Counted from the stretch's first letter, positions 31,478 through 41,659 are shown. The stretch is DNA of 64,000 nucleotides from Arion vulgaris (GCA_020796225.1 CM036759.1:67878590-67942589); one strand, 5' to 3'. The notes: generated by a model not told the origin, from the letters alone. Numbers and translations are program-made.

Positions 31478-31745
31478 CTTCTTCTTCAAACTTTCCATAG
31501 TGACCACTTGTTAAACTACTCTTTGTGATATGTATGTGATCTGAGCCTAAGAGGGATTATATGTTGGGCCAGTTATGCGCTTACAAGTAGACCAGCATAT
31601 TCAATCTCTACGACGTTCTATATTTACTAGGTAGCTTCCTAGCCACTACTTCAGTCACCTCTTACGACATGCTTTGAAGGTTGCAGTGGTGTTATTCGTT
31701 GCTCGACATGCCGACCCCGGTAATACACGGGCGTACTTAAGCTAA
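31478..31745 (-). mobile_element. SINE-E copy, antisense
   Basis: TTCTTCTTCAAACTTTCCAT, GTGATCTGAGCCTAAGAGGG, ACAAGTAGACCAGCATATTC, CAGTCACCTCTTACGACATG and CCGGTAATACACGGGCGTAC are in order. Confidence 0.85.
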
Positions 31746-31799
31746 AAACGAACAGTTTGGAAATTATATTTTGTCACGTGTTTTTTCTTTTATTTAGGA

Positions 31800-32203
31800 T
31801 ATAGAGGTTATGTGCTCGCCTCTAGTTTCAAGGGTACTCGGTCTGCTCCTCGGGGAGCCATCGGGATATCTTTCACCCATCCCAGATCTCAGTGTAGGTG
31901 AGATCTAATTCCTAGTTCTATCAGAGATGGACGATAAAACGTAGGTCCTGTCTTCAAGTTGAGAACGTAAAAGAACCCTTGCAGTTCAATATCGAGAAAA
32001 GCAGGCTGGAAATCTGCTGCCCGGGGAAAATTCATTAGAAATATTTAAAAATTAAAATTCTTACAAAATATGTTCACCATCTCCTAAATTACATCGTGGA
32101 CACTCTCAGGTGCTACGGAGTTTGTGCAATGCCGCTGAGATCTTCCTTTACAACAAAAAGATCGGAGCACACATAGTTACTCACAGAAGTGTAATGACGA
32201 TGG

Positions 32204-32234
<31 letters not shown>

Positions 32235-32240
32235 CATCCA
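31800..32240 (+). mobile_element. SINE-A copy, sense, with visible tRNA-like head
   Basis: ATATAGAGGTTATGTGCTCG corresponds to the A-box region and GGGTACTCGGTCTGCTCC to the worn B-box region. Then come CAGATCTCAGTGTAGGTGAG, AGATGGACGATAAAACGTAG, GGTGCTACGGAGTTTGTGCA, GATCGGAGCACACATAGTTA and an (AATC)n tail. Confidence 0.85.
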
Positions 32241-32369
32241 TCAATCAACAAATCAATCGTAGAATAATGAGTAAATGATTGTTTGAATGTACACACATTC
32301 TGGAAAGAATTCGATTTCCAAAAAAAACAATTTTACTGAATTCAGAAGATTGCACAGTGTGTATGTCAG

Positions 32370-32580
32370 ACTGAAACACGGGCTCCAGAGCACATCCTGC
32401 AATCATGTCCATCATACATACACCAACCAAACGAAACATGGCCTCATGAACGAAGCTTACAGAGCAAGCTATGGGAACTCTCGAGGAACTCCAACTGACA
32501 TGCAGCTTCATAGAGGCAACCCATCTCATGGTTTAGACGAGCATACGAAACTGAACACAAAGAAGAAGAAGAAGCATTCA
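32370..32580 (+). mobile_element. LINE-H-like 3' fragment with (GAA)n tail
   Basis: CCAGAGCACATCCTGCAATC reads PEHILQSCPSYIH, followed by NETWPHERSLQSKLW, matching the AEHILQDC and NETWP blocks of LINE-H at 51090-51160. The element ends CACAAAGAAGAAGAAGAAGC. This (GAA)n tail differs from the GA-rich tails of the 51.4 and 63.9 kb copies, so it is a separate subfamily. Confidence 0.75.
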
Positions 32581-32749
32581 GAACGAATTCTTTCTACCTT
32601 AACTACATCCTTGGATTATTTCTCAGACCGTTGCTTCTTCTTCTTCTTCTTCTTTGATATCGGTTTTGTATGCTCAGTATCAGGTCACTAAATCATTATC
32701 AAAAGTATTTCCTTCTAAGTAGAGCTTTGCCACTCTAATAGCTCTTCGA

Positions 32750-32764
32750 AACTCTCTCTCTCTC

Positions 32765-32807
<43 letters not shown>

Positions 32808-32925
32808 CTCTCTCTCTCTCTTGCTCTCTCTCTCTCGCTCTCTCTCTCTCGCTCTCTCTCTCTCTCCTCTCTCTCCTCGCTCTCGCCTCCTCTCCTCTCC
32901 TCTCTCTCTCTCTCTCTCTCTCTAA
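32750..32925. repeat. (CT)n microsatellite
   Basis: Near-pure CT tract with CTCGCTCTC and CCTCTCC interruptions. It occupies the place where the (GATT)n tail side of the following antisense SINE-A would be. Confidence 0.92.
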
Positions 32926-32929
32926 GTCA

Positions 32930-33276
32930 GGTGACCCGCCTCTACAGCCGTCTTGCACGAACCCCGTAGCACCGCCGAGGGACCCGATGTAATATTGAAA
33001 ATGGTAAGAATATTTTAGTAGGAAATTTATTTTCAATCTATTCTAATGAATTTTGCCGGCTGCGGCTTTCAGCCTGCCCTTCTAGATTGTGAACTGCCGA
33101 GGGTCAATTATGTGCTCAAATTTAACACGGGATTTACGTTTTATCGTTTGTATTCGATAGGACTAGGAACTCGATCTCACCTACACCGAGATCACGTATA
33201 TCTGGAAAAATATGCCCATGGCTCCAAGAGGGAATGAACTTGGTACCTTTGGCACGAGAGACGAGCATCTAACCTC
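32930..33276 (-). mobile_element. SINE-A copy, antisense, tail side lost
   Basis: TTGCACGAACCCCGTAGCAC, TAATGAATTTTGCCGGCTGC, GATAGGACTAGGAACTCGAT, TCTCACCTACACCGAGATC and GGTACCTTTGGCACGAGAGA. The head reaches CATCTAACCTCTACACCATA at 33269 and then passes directly into the 25-bp array. Confidence 0.85.
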
Positions 33277-34122
33277 TACACCATATAGACCACCACAGCT
33301 GTACACCACATAGACCACCACAGCTGTACACCACATAGACCACCACAGCTGTACACCACATAGACCACCACAGCTGTACACCACATAGACCACCACAGCT
33401 GTACACCACATAGACCACCACAGCTGTACACCACATAGACCACCACACCTGTACACCACATAGACCACCACACCTCTACACCACATAGACCACCACACCT
33501 CTACACCACATAGACCACCACAGCTGTACACCACATAGACCACCACAGCTGTACACCACATAGACCACCACACCTGTACACCACATAGACCACCACACCT
33601 GTACACCACATAGACCACCACACCTGTACACCACATAGACCACCACACCTGTACACCACATAGACCACCACAGCTGTACACCACATAGACCACCACAGCT
33701 GTACACCACATAGACCACCACAGCTGTACACCACATAGACCACCACAGCTGTACACCACATAGACCACCACAGCTGTACACCACATAGACCACCACAGCT
33801 GTACACCACATAGACCACCACAGCTGTACACCACATAGACCACCACAGCTGTACACCACATAGACCACCACAGCTGTACACCACATAGACCACCACAGCT
33901 GTACACCACATAGACCACCACAGCTGTACACCACATAGACCACCACAGCTGTACACCACATAGACCACCACAGCTGTACACCACATAGACCACCACAGCT
34001 GTACACCACATAGACCACCACAGCTGTACACCACATAGACCACCACAGCTGTACACCACATAGACCACCACAGCTGTACACCACATAGACCACCACAGCT
34101 GTACACCACATAGACCACCACA
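33277..34122. repeat. Minisatellite, 25-bp unit, about 34 copies (SINE-A head border)
   Basis: TACACCACATAGACCACCAC plus AGCTG recurs every 25 bp (33302, 33327 and on). A minority of units have ACCTG or ACCTC. TCTACACCATATAGACCACC at the start fuses the last bases of the SINE-A head with the first unit. All three minus-strand frames are open (up to 324 codons) because the unit has no stop on that strand. These are not genes. Confidence 0.97.
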
Positions 34123-34203
34123 AAGTATCTTCTTTCTTGAACCCTTTGCTTCCACTTCATCATTGCCTGTTTTGTTATTTTTGATTACTTCTCATAGTGT
34201 AGC

Positions 34204-34465
34204 CCAACATATCTCTATCTTCTCTTTCTTATAACAGTTGTTACTAGTTGAATGTGTCCAACATATCTCTATCTTCTCTTTCTTATAACAGTTGTTACTA
34301 GTTGAATGTGCCCAACATATCTCTCTCTTCTCTTTCTTATAACAGTTGTTACTAGTTGAATGTGTCAACATATCTCTATCTTCTCTTTCTTATAACAGTT
34401 GTTACTAGTTGAATGTGTCCAACATATCTCTATCTACTCTTTCTTATAACAGTTGTTACTAGTTG
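34204..34465. repeat. 54-bp tandem repeat, about 5 copies (from LINE-B coding sequence)
   Basis: CCAACATATCTCTATCTTCT plus CTTTCTTATAACAGTTGTTA recurs with period 54 (34204, 34258 and on). Its complement matches LINE-B at 36862-36912 (CTAGTAACAACTGTTATAAG, AAAGATGGAGATATGTTGGA), the stretch that encodes the conserved ERWRYVGHTLR region. The repeat is therefore an amplified LINE-B segment in antisense orientation. Confidence 0.9.
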
Positions 34466-34735
34466 TTGATCAGATCTTTCTTGTGAATTTTGCCGGGCAG
34501 CAGCTTTACAACCTGTTCTTCTCGATTTTGAACTGCCTCGGGTTCTTTTACGTGCTCAAATTGTACTTGGAACCTAGATTTTATTGTCCGTCTTCGATAG
34601 GACTAGGAACTCGATATCATGTATACTGGGATCAGGGATCTCTGAAAAAATATCTGGATGGCTCACCGAGGGAGCAAACCTGGTACCTTTGAGACGAGAG
34701 ACGAGCTCCAAACCTCAACGTCACAGAGACGCCAC
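34466..34735 (-). mobile_element. SINE-A copy, antisense, tail-truncated
   Basis: TGAATTTTGCCGGGCAGCAG, TCTTCTCGATTTTGAACTGC, CGATAGGACTAGGAACTCGA, GGTACCTTTGAGACGAGAGA and AACGTCACAGAGACGCC. It begins immediately at the end of the 54-bp array. Confidence 0.85.
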
Positions 34736-35382
34736 GCCCCCTCCTCCCCGCGCCCTTCCGGTATCAGACAAAAAGACATTAACTGTAGAAAGAACAGCAT
34801 AATCTGGAGGTCAAGCGAGGAGCATCTGTTTAATAATAGAAACGATTTCGGAGAATAACAATCATCTCTCCCTCTGTACACGGCCATTTCTGTTTCAGTT
34901 ACCCCGTTCCGGAATGAGACGCATGATATGCATTTGGGGCAGCCAAGTTTTCGTTTATTCAGCGCCATGATTTTCTGGTCCAAGCAATGTGCACACACCA
35001 GATAACGGACGTCTTGTTAAACTGGCAGCATTTTAATGGCGGATTACTGTTGGAGAGTTTTATCGACTCGAAGATGATGGTGACAGAATTAGTAGTAAAT
35101 CTTGCAACAAACACACGATGGAAGGTGGAGGCCAAACAAAAGGGCACAGTTTCTTCTATTGGTCTTTGTGTTAGTGTGTGTGCGTGTGTGTGTCGGATAA
35201 GCGCTTTGCAACGTTCCCCTTGTCAAATAAAGTAATAATTGAGCACACTTGTGTCCAGTTATAATACTAGAATGATCTGGCCGAATCTGTAGAGGGAGCG
35301 CCGTGTGTTGTGTTCAACTGGACATCACGAGTAAATTGCGCGTGTTTGGCTAATTGTCTGGATGTGTGTCCGTTTTCTAGAT
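34736..35382. other. No gene recognised
   Basis: Unique-looking sequence with a short GT run near 35175. ORFs on both strands (up to 111 residues) show no motif I recognise. Confidence 0.4.
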
Positions 35383-35825
35383 TGATTGATTGATTGACAG
35401 GAGCATCTCCATTGCACTTTGGTGAGTAGCTATTTGTACTCCGATCTCTTTCTTACACAGGATGATCTCAGCTGCAGTGCACGAACTCAGTAACACCGGC
35501 GAGGGTCCCCTGTGTAATTTAGAAGCTGGTGTAAATATTTTTTAAGTATTTTATTTTTAACTTTTCCAATGAATTTTGCCCGGGCAGTGATTTTCCAGCT
35601 TGCTCTTCTCGATTTTAATCTGTCAAGAGTTCTTTTACCTTCTCAAACTTAACACAGGACCTTCGTTTTATCTTTCGGCTCCGATAGGACTAAGAACGCG
35701 ATCTCACCTACACTGAGATCAGGGATCTCTCGAAAAATATCTCGATGGATCCACGAGAGGTCGAACCGAGTATCTTTGGAGTGAGAGATGAGCACCCTAG
35801 CCTCTACGCCACAGATACCTCCATA
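35383..35825 (-). mobile_element. SINE-A copy, antisense, near full length
   Basis: GATTGATTGATTGACAGGAG tail, CTCCATTGCACTTTGGTGAG, GTGCACGAACTCAGTAACAC, CTCCGATAGGACTAAGAACG, CACCTACACTGAGATCAGGG, and the head complement GAGATGAGCACCCTAGCCTC followed by TACGCCACAGAT. Head and tail are both present. Confidence 0.87.
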
Positions 35826-35844
35826 CCTCCATTTATAAAATCAT

Positions 35845-36160
35845 CTGTTTTACTAGTCATGTCAACCACTTGTAACCACTCTGTGTGATTTGTATGATCT
35901 GAGCTGAGAGGGATTATACGTTGTGCCAGTTATGCCATCAAGTAGGCCAGCACATTCAATTTCTGCGATGTTTTTATTTTTCTGGGTAGCTTCCTAGGTC
36001 CTACATCAGTCGCCTCTTACGACATGCCTTGTAGGTCACAGTGGTACTATTCTTTGCTTCCTTGCGGCCCTGGCAGGACACGGCCATCAAACGCATTCAA
36101 CTTGCTTTCTATATCTTTAGTCATTGTCCAACTCTCACTGGCATATGTTAGAGCTTAAAC
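35845..36160 (-). mobile_element. Composite: SINE-E fused to LINE-B piece, antisense
   Basis: 35845-36085 is SINE-E (GAGAGGGATTATACGTTGTG, CGATGTTTTTATTTTTCTGG, CAGTCGCCTCTTACGACATG, GTGGTACTATTCTTTGCTTC). It joins LINE-B at CGGCCATCAAACGCATTCAA, and TTGCTTTCTATATCTTTAGT follows. In the minus direction LINE-B reads TYASESWTMTKDIESKLNAF and then enters SINE-E, the same junction as at 29135. Confidence 0.85.
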
Positions 36161-36654
36161 AACATTTCAACATTGGAAGACAAATACGCTGAAGAAATAC
36201 AATATGAAGGTAAATTAAGTGGTCAAAGAACGAGGTGACAGGACACAGACCATCTGCCACAAACATTCTAGATCTCATTCGAACAAGCATAATTATTATA
36301 TGATCACATAAGTTAATCTCTGCATACAATTCATACGCGTGTCATCCATTTGTGGAACACGACACACAAAAACTGCAACGATTTTGAGACCTAAAGAAGG
36401 TATCAATTTACGAGATCTCAACCAGTTTCGCAATTTTCCAGGGAAACAGTGGAGTCTTCAGGGATTCTGATCCCTAGTTATGTTACATTTCAACAACGGT
36501 ACAGAAAAGCATCAATGACCCATGCAATATTTCATCTCAAATGAGACCCTTTTCTGTGAGCTGGTACCAGACACATGTATCGTTATATGATCATATAATT
36601 ACAGTACAATATTGGTTTGACAACGTTGAGTGATTACTTGCAGGTAACGGAACC
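36161..36654. other. No gene recognised
   Basis: AT-rich sequence with several ATATGATCATATAA-type palindromes (36299, 36588). No coding motif. Confidence 0.4.
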
Positions 36655-37095
36655 GAACAGCTTCGTGGAATCACTATTTGTATTTCTCATATATATATTC
36701 AATTCCAATGCTGTATCAATCCTAACATATGCCAGCGAGAGTTGGAAAATGACTAAAGATATAGAAAGCAAGTTGAATGCATTTGAAAGTAGATGTCTGC
36801 GAAAAATAATGAACATAAAATGGAATGAATTCAGGAGAAGTGATGAAATCAGAGTCAACCACTAGTAACAACTGTTATAAGAAAGAAAGATGGAGATATG
36901 TTGGACACACCTTGAGAAGATATGATCAAAGAATATCAAAGCAGGCATTGAAATGGGATTCAAAGGGTTCAAGAAAGAGAGAACGACATAAGGAGACTCT
37001 GAGACGAACTTTGTTGAGAGAGACCAGATTTATCGGTCTCAGTTCCATGAAGGTGATGGCTGGATAGAGTGGTATGGAGAATTTGCTTACATGCC
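36655..37095 (+). mobile_element. LINE-B copy, RT thumb to 3' end
   Basis: FNSNAVSILTYASESWKMTK then DIESKLNAFESRCLRKIMNI and KWNEFRRSDEIRV are open in one frame to 36864. Frameshifts follow through ERWRYVGHTLRR, QALKWDSKGSRKRERHKETL and a terminal EWYGEFAYMPYVTY. The same 3' end is found at 55995-56060. No catalytic RT core is present. Confidence 0.85.
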
Positions 37096-37107
37096 CTATG
37101 TAACGTA

Positions 37108-37290
37108 TACCGGTTGTTCAATGCTCTTTTTGTGTTCATGGTAAAATGTTTGCATTTCAGAAGTTGTGCCATTTGTTCTATGATTCGATTTGCTTTATTG
37201 CACCTATGCAAGATTTCGTTAGTTATTTCGTCCATTTGTTGAAAAATGTTGGCTATGTATGTAAAGTCTTTCCTGCTTCTTCTCTTTCAC
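37108..37290 (-). mobile_element. LINE RT fragment, antisense
   Basis: The minus strand reads MDEITNEILHRCNKANRIIE then QMAQLLKCKHFTMNTKRALN, resembling the region after the RT palm where the I-x-x-R-I-x-K-A pattern is typical. It is short and truncated on both sides. Confidence 0.55.
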
Positions 37291-37374
37291 CATTTACTTC
37301 TTTATAGAAGTGCTTGAGAGGGGGTGAGTGATCTTGTGTGTGTTTGTTCTAATGCACTTTGTAAGCTGATATTC

Positions 37375-37720
37375 ATGTTCGTAAGGCTGTTCTTGATACC
37401 TTCGCTCCATCTTTTGCGTGGTTTGCCTCTTGTTTTTTACTCTTTATACTTTTTCTGTGTGGCTCTCTGTGGTAGGCGATACTAGGGCATTCTTGTCAGA
37501 TGTCCAAATCATTTAATCTGTTGTTTACTTTTATGAATTGCATGACTGGTTTCACATCCAGTCTTCTTCTGATTTCTTCATTTCTAATTTTGTCTCTTAT
37601 TGTCACACCTGCAGCTCTTCTAAGACACCTCATCTCTGTCGTTATGATTTTCCGCTCATTAGCTGCTGTTATTAGCCATGTAAAGTTTTTGACTTGTTTT
37701 CATAGATGTTTGACTAAGTC
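37375..37720 (-). mobile_element. LINE fragment (RT-ORF C-terminus), antisense
   Basis: CTTCGCTCCATCTTTTGCGT, TGTGGCTCTCTGTGGTAGGC, GATACTAGGGCATTCTTGTC, CAGCTCTTCTAAGACACCTC and CGTTATGATTTTCCGCTCAT parallel 16600-16905 throughout. Confidence 0.78.
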
Positions 37721-37739
37721 ATAACGAAAGCCCAACAGA

Positions 37740-38020
37740 GATTGAGATGACCTGAGACATGTGTGTGGTTGAGGTGACCTAAGACCTGTGTGTGGTTGAG
37801 ATGACCTGAGACCTGTGTGTGGTTGACCTGAGACATGTGTGTGGTTGACCTGAGACCTGTGTGTGGTTGACCTGAGACCTGTGTGTGGTTGACCTGAGAC
37901 CTGTGTGTGGTTGACCTGAGACCTGTGTGGGTGACCTGAGACATGTGTGTTTGATATGATCTGAGACCTGCGTTGGTTGAGATGACCTGAGACCTGTGTG
38001 GTTGGAGATAGTCCTACTCT
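37740..38020. repeat. 22/28-bp tandem repeat, about 11 copies
   Basis: GACCTGTGTGTGGTTGACCT plus GA recurs. Some units carry an extra GAGAT (TTGAGATGACCTGAGACC). Variants are GACATG versus GACCTG. Confidence 0.9.
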
Positions 38021-38039
38021 CAGGAGGAGCAGAACAGAG

Positions 38040-38686
38040 ATAATCCGTTAGGAATTCGAACCTACAACCCTCAGTGCGACAGGCATACGACTTAACCAGT
38101 TCACCATTGAGACCCTACAGACATACGACTTAACCAGTTCACCATTGAGACCCTACAGACATACGACTTAACCAGTTCACCATTGAGACCCTACAGACAT
38201 ACGACTTAACCAGTTCACCATTGAGACCTTACAGACATACGACTTAACCAGTTCACCATTGAGACCTTACAGACATACGACTTAACCAGTTCACCATTGA
38301 GACCCTACAGACATACGGCTAACCAGTTCACCATTGAGACCCTACAGACATACGGCTAACCAGTTCACCATAGAGACCCTACAGACATACGACTTAACCA
38401 GTTCACCATTGAGACCCTACAGACATACGGCTAACCAGTTCACCATAGAGACCCTACAGACATACGACTTAACCAGTTCACCATTGAGACCCTACAGACA
38501 TACGACTTAACCAGTTCACCATTGAGACCTTACAGACATACGACTTAACCAGTTCACCATTGAGACCTTACAGACATACGACTTAACCAGTTCACCATTG
38601 AGACCCTACAGACATACGACTTAACCAGTTCACCATTGAGACCCTACAGACATACGGCTAACCAGTTCACCATAGAGACCCTACAG
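38040..38686 (-). repeat. 38-bp minisatellite of SINE A boxes, about 16 copies, plus one B box
   Basis: On the minus strand the unit contains CAATGGTGAACTGGTTAAGT, a tRNA-like A box, and recurs every 38 bp (38101, 38139 and on; unit on plus TACAGACATACGACTTAACC). Only the leftmost unit continues into TGTAGGTTCGAATTCCTAAC, which holds a B box at about 38048-38067. The array is therefore the 5' half of a tRNA-derived SINE head amplified about 16 times, with the B box left single. Some units lack a TT (ACGGCTAACC) or have CATAGAG, in an alternating pattern. Confidence 0.9.
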
Positions 38687-38764
38687 AGTCGAAAGGCAAA
38701 GGGTGGACAATTCCATTAAGAATATAAACATCTAACCGGAGTACTATAAAAATGGTGTCAAGCC

Positions 38765-39005
38765 AATTGATTGACTTCAATGCACCGGGTTTTACCCCAA
38801 ATGGCTCAGTCCCTCTCCGCAGAAATGGCATGTCATCTGCCAAGAGTATTACACATTGCACGAACTCCGTAGCTCCGGCAACAATCCTAGTAGCCTCTGA
38901 AAAAAATTGCATTCGTGAAGAGATGGGGGCAATCCAGATTCGAACCAACGACCTTCGAGACGCAAGACAACGCCTTTATCACTTAGCCACAGAGATTATA
39001 ACGAC
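38765..39005 (-). mobile_element. SINE-B copy, antisense
   Basis: GCACCGGGTTTTACCCCAAA, GCACGAACTCCGTAGCTCCG, CAATCCAGATTCGAACCAAC (B-box complement) and CTTTATCACTTAGCCACAGAG (A-box complement) are in order. Confidence 0.9.
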
Positions 39006-39153
39006 TCTAAAATGTTACATTGTACGATGGTTGCAGTTTGTATTGAGACAACTAATGTAAAGATTGTAAGACGATGCAAGCTGATAGAAGATAATACAAA
39101 TGAGGATGATGATGTTGTTTATACCGCTAGGTCTGTGTATCATGGTGAGAAGT

Positions 39154-39968
39154 TAGGCTGGGGTTTGTTGACCAGAACTCATGATAGTGTTGTTGCAGAC
39201 CGAAGCGGAACATACCGGACAACTACCTTAAGCTGAAGTGATCTAGGCTGGGGTTTGTTGACCAGAACTCATGATAGTGTTGTTGCAGACCGAAGCGGAA
39301 CATACCGGACAACTACCTTAAGCTGAAGTGATCTAGGCTGGGGTTTGTTGACCAGAACTCATGATAGTGTTGTTGCAGACCGAAGCGGAACATACCGGAC
39401 AACTACTTTAAGCTGAAAGCATCTAGACTGGGGTTTGTTGGCCAGAACGCATGATAGTGTTGTTGCAGACCGAAGCGGAACATACCGGACAACTACTTTA
39501 AGCTGAAAGCATCTAGACTGGGGTTTGTTGGCCAGAACGCATGATAGTGTTGTTGCAGACCGAAGCGGAACATACCGGACAACTACCTAAGCGGAAGTGA
39601 TCTAGGCTGGGGTTTGTTGACCAGAACGCATGATAGTGTTGTTGCAGACCGAAGCGGAACATACCGGACAACTACTTTAAGCTGAAAGCATCTAGACTGG
39701 GGTTTGTTGGCCAGAACGCATGATAGTGTTGTTGCAGACCGAAGCGGAACATACCGGACAACTACCTTAAGCTGAAGTGATCTAGGCTGGGGTTTGTTGA
39801 CCAGAACGCATGATAGTGTTGTTGCAGACCGAAGCGGAACATACCGGACAACTACCTTAAGCTGAAGTGATCTAGGCAGGGGTTTGTTGACCAGAACGCA
39901 TGATAGTGTTGTTGCAGACCGAAGCGGAACATACCGGACAACTACTTTAAGCTGAAAGCATCTTGAGC
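39154..39968. repeat. 90-bp tandem repeat, 9 copies (from LINE-F RNase H)
   Basis: AGGCTGGGGTTTGTTGACCA plus AACTCATGATAGTGTTGTTG and CAGACCGAAGCGGAACATAC recurs, with ATGATAG at 39181, 39271, 39361, 39451, 39541, 39630, 39720, 39810 and 39900. The unit encodes LGWGLLTRTHDSVVADRSGT, the start of RNase H. Two unit classes alternate (ACCTTAAGCTGAAGTGATCTAGG and ACTTTAAGCTGAAAGCATCTAGA). Confidence 0.95.
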
Positions 39969-39969
39969 C

Positions 39970-40203
39970 ATAGTATTGACTTCATTGCACCGGGTGTTAC
40001 AGACATATAGCCCAGTCCTCTCCACAAAATGGCACGCCACCTGCCGAAAGTATTGCACAAAGTACGAACCCCGTAGCTCCAGTAACAACCCTAAAGGTCT
40101 GTGAAAAATGCACTCTTGAACAGAACGGCGTTGTCCGGATTCAAACCAGCGATCTTTTGAACGAAAAGCAAACGCTTAATCCCTTAGCTACAAAGATCAT
40201 CAA
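39970..40203 (-). mobile_element. SINE-B copy, antisense, between two arrays
   Basis: TTGCACCGGGTGTTACAGAC, GCACAAAGTACGAACCCCGT, GCTCCAGTAACAACCCTAAA, CCGGATTCAAACCAGCGATC and CCCTTAGCTACAAAGATCAT match SINE-B antisense throughout. Confidence 0.9.
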
Positions 40204-40680
40204 TACTTTCAGTATGAGTATGGTGCTGATGCAGTTACTTTCAGTATGAGTATGATGGTGATGCAGTTACTTTCAGTATGAGTATGGTGCTGATGCAGTT
40301 ACTTTCAGTATGAGTATGGTGGTGATGCAGTTACTATCAGTATGAGTATTGTGCTGATGCAGTTACTATCAGTATGAGTATTGTGCTGATGCAGTTACTT
40401 TCAGTATGAGTATTGTGCTGATGCAGTTACTATCAGTATGAGTATGATGGTGATGCAGTTACTTTCAGTATGAGTATGGTGCTGATGCAGTTACTATCAG
40501 TATGAGTATAGTGCTGATGCAGTTACTTTCAGTATGAGTATGGTGGTGATGCAGTTACTTTCAGTATGAGCATGGTGGTGATCCAGTTACTCTCAGTATG
40601 AGTATGGTGGTGAAGCAGTTACTCTCAGTATGAGTATGGTGGGTGATGCAATTACTCTCAGTATGAGTATGGTGGGTGAT
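40204..40680. repeat. 32-bp tandem repeat, about 15 copies (from LINE-F RNase H)
   Basis: TTTCAGTATGAGTATGGTGC plus TGATGCAGTTAC recurs every 32 bp. The unit corresponds to SMRMEVEAVT in the RNase H ORF at 16050 (here SMSMVGDAIT). The last unit continues directly into the next RNase H residues at 40680. It is unrelated to the 32-bp repeat at 740. Confidence 0.93.
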
Positions 40681-41029
40681 GCAATTACTGCTGTTGTCCA
40701 GTGGCTCTCTGTGATTCCGTTTACTGAGGCCGTTGTTGTGCCTGACTTGTTGCTGATGCTTCGGAATTTCCAAAATGACAGTTTACGCAATGAGTGGATG
40801 TCGTCTATTGGAGTTTCCAACCTCCTGAGAGCAACGTGGATCTACTGTCCTGGGCTTGCGGTTGTTTACGGCAATGAGAGAGCAAACAGTAGTAATTGTT
40901 GGAAGTTAATGATGGATAATGGGGATATTCTTCACGGCTGCCTGTTGGATGAGAATACTACAATAAATACTGAATCTATCCAGGAATTGTGAGTTACTTG
41001 TTGTACAAGTTAAACTGGATGCCTTACAC

Positions 41030-41590
41030 GTATTTTCATTCCTGGGCACATGGTTGTCTTTGACAATGACAGAGCAGACAGGCTGGCACTGTCACCATAT
41101 CAGGGGTCTAGCCAATGAATAGAGCTGCAATTTTGATCCCCCTCATAGAGTGTGGCCGCAAGTAGATTCCCATGTCAACTGCTAACTTGCAAGAGCTGGA
41201 ATTGAAGATTGGAGTGGGACCAAAAACAGAACAGCACAACAGGTACGTGAGTAGGCTCATCAATCAAAATCGAACTGGACGCTGTTGAAGCTATTGCGAA
41301 GGAGATCGGAGCACCTATGGACATGTCCGGAGTGCAATGAAGATATTCCAAACTGAAACTGAAAGGGGAATGTATTCCACAAATGCCTGTTGAATGAGAC
41401 TACTAAAACAGATATTGAATCTATCCAGCGATTTAATGAGTTTTAAGTTACCTGTTGTACAAGAAGAACTGGGTGCCTAAGGAGCATAGAGAGGAGAGTG
41501 TTTAATTAGCAAGCAGCGTGAACCATCAGTATGCATACACTTCTACATCTGTTCGACGAGACTGAGCATCTATAAGTTTACCAGGAGAGC
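41030..41590 (+). mobile_element. LINE-F fragments, rearranged
   Basis: FIPGHMVVFDNDRADRLALS at 41035 parallels 6130 (LVPGHMAVVGNERADRL), and CATAGAGTGTGGCCGCAAGT matches 6245. GATCGGAGCACCTATGGACA at 41305 is the cysteine-motif end, and 41380-41590 repeats a C-terminal portion (AACCATCAGTATGCATACAC, GAGACTGAGCATCTATAAG). At least two truncated copies are joined. Confidence 0.75.
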
Positions 41591-41659
41591 TATGACGTCT
41601 GCTCAGCAACCAATAACCAAAGAACCTGAGTTGTCTCACATCGTCACGATAAGAAGAGA

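Larger units (their letters stand above)
39090..41030 (+). mobile_element. LINE-F RNase H region, split by two arrays and a SINE-B
   Basis: 39100-39236 reads VYHGEKLGWGLLTRTHDSVV and DRSGTYRTTT, the first strands of RNase H. The domain resumes at 40640 with MSMVGDAITAVVQWLSVIPF, then WMSSIGVSNLLRATWIYCPG and LAVVYGNERANSS. Compared with the copy at 15939, the catalytic SDS has become PDL, His in CPGH is Leu, and the last Asp in ERADR is Asn, so the enzyme would be dead. Consecutive parts of the domain are separated by a 90-bp array, a SINE-B and a 32-bp array. Confidence 0.85.

Noticed and set aside
33181..34155. Minus-strand ORFs up to 324 codons (WWSMWCTAVVVYVVYSCGGL repeats)
   Set aside because: The 25-bp unit is stop-free on the minus strand, so all three frames are open. 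The peptide is a simple repeat with no flanking gene structure.
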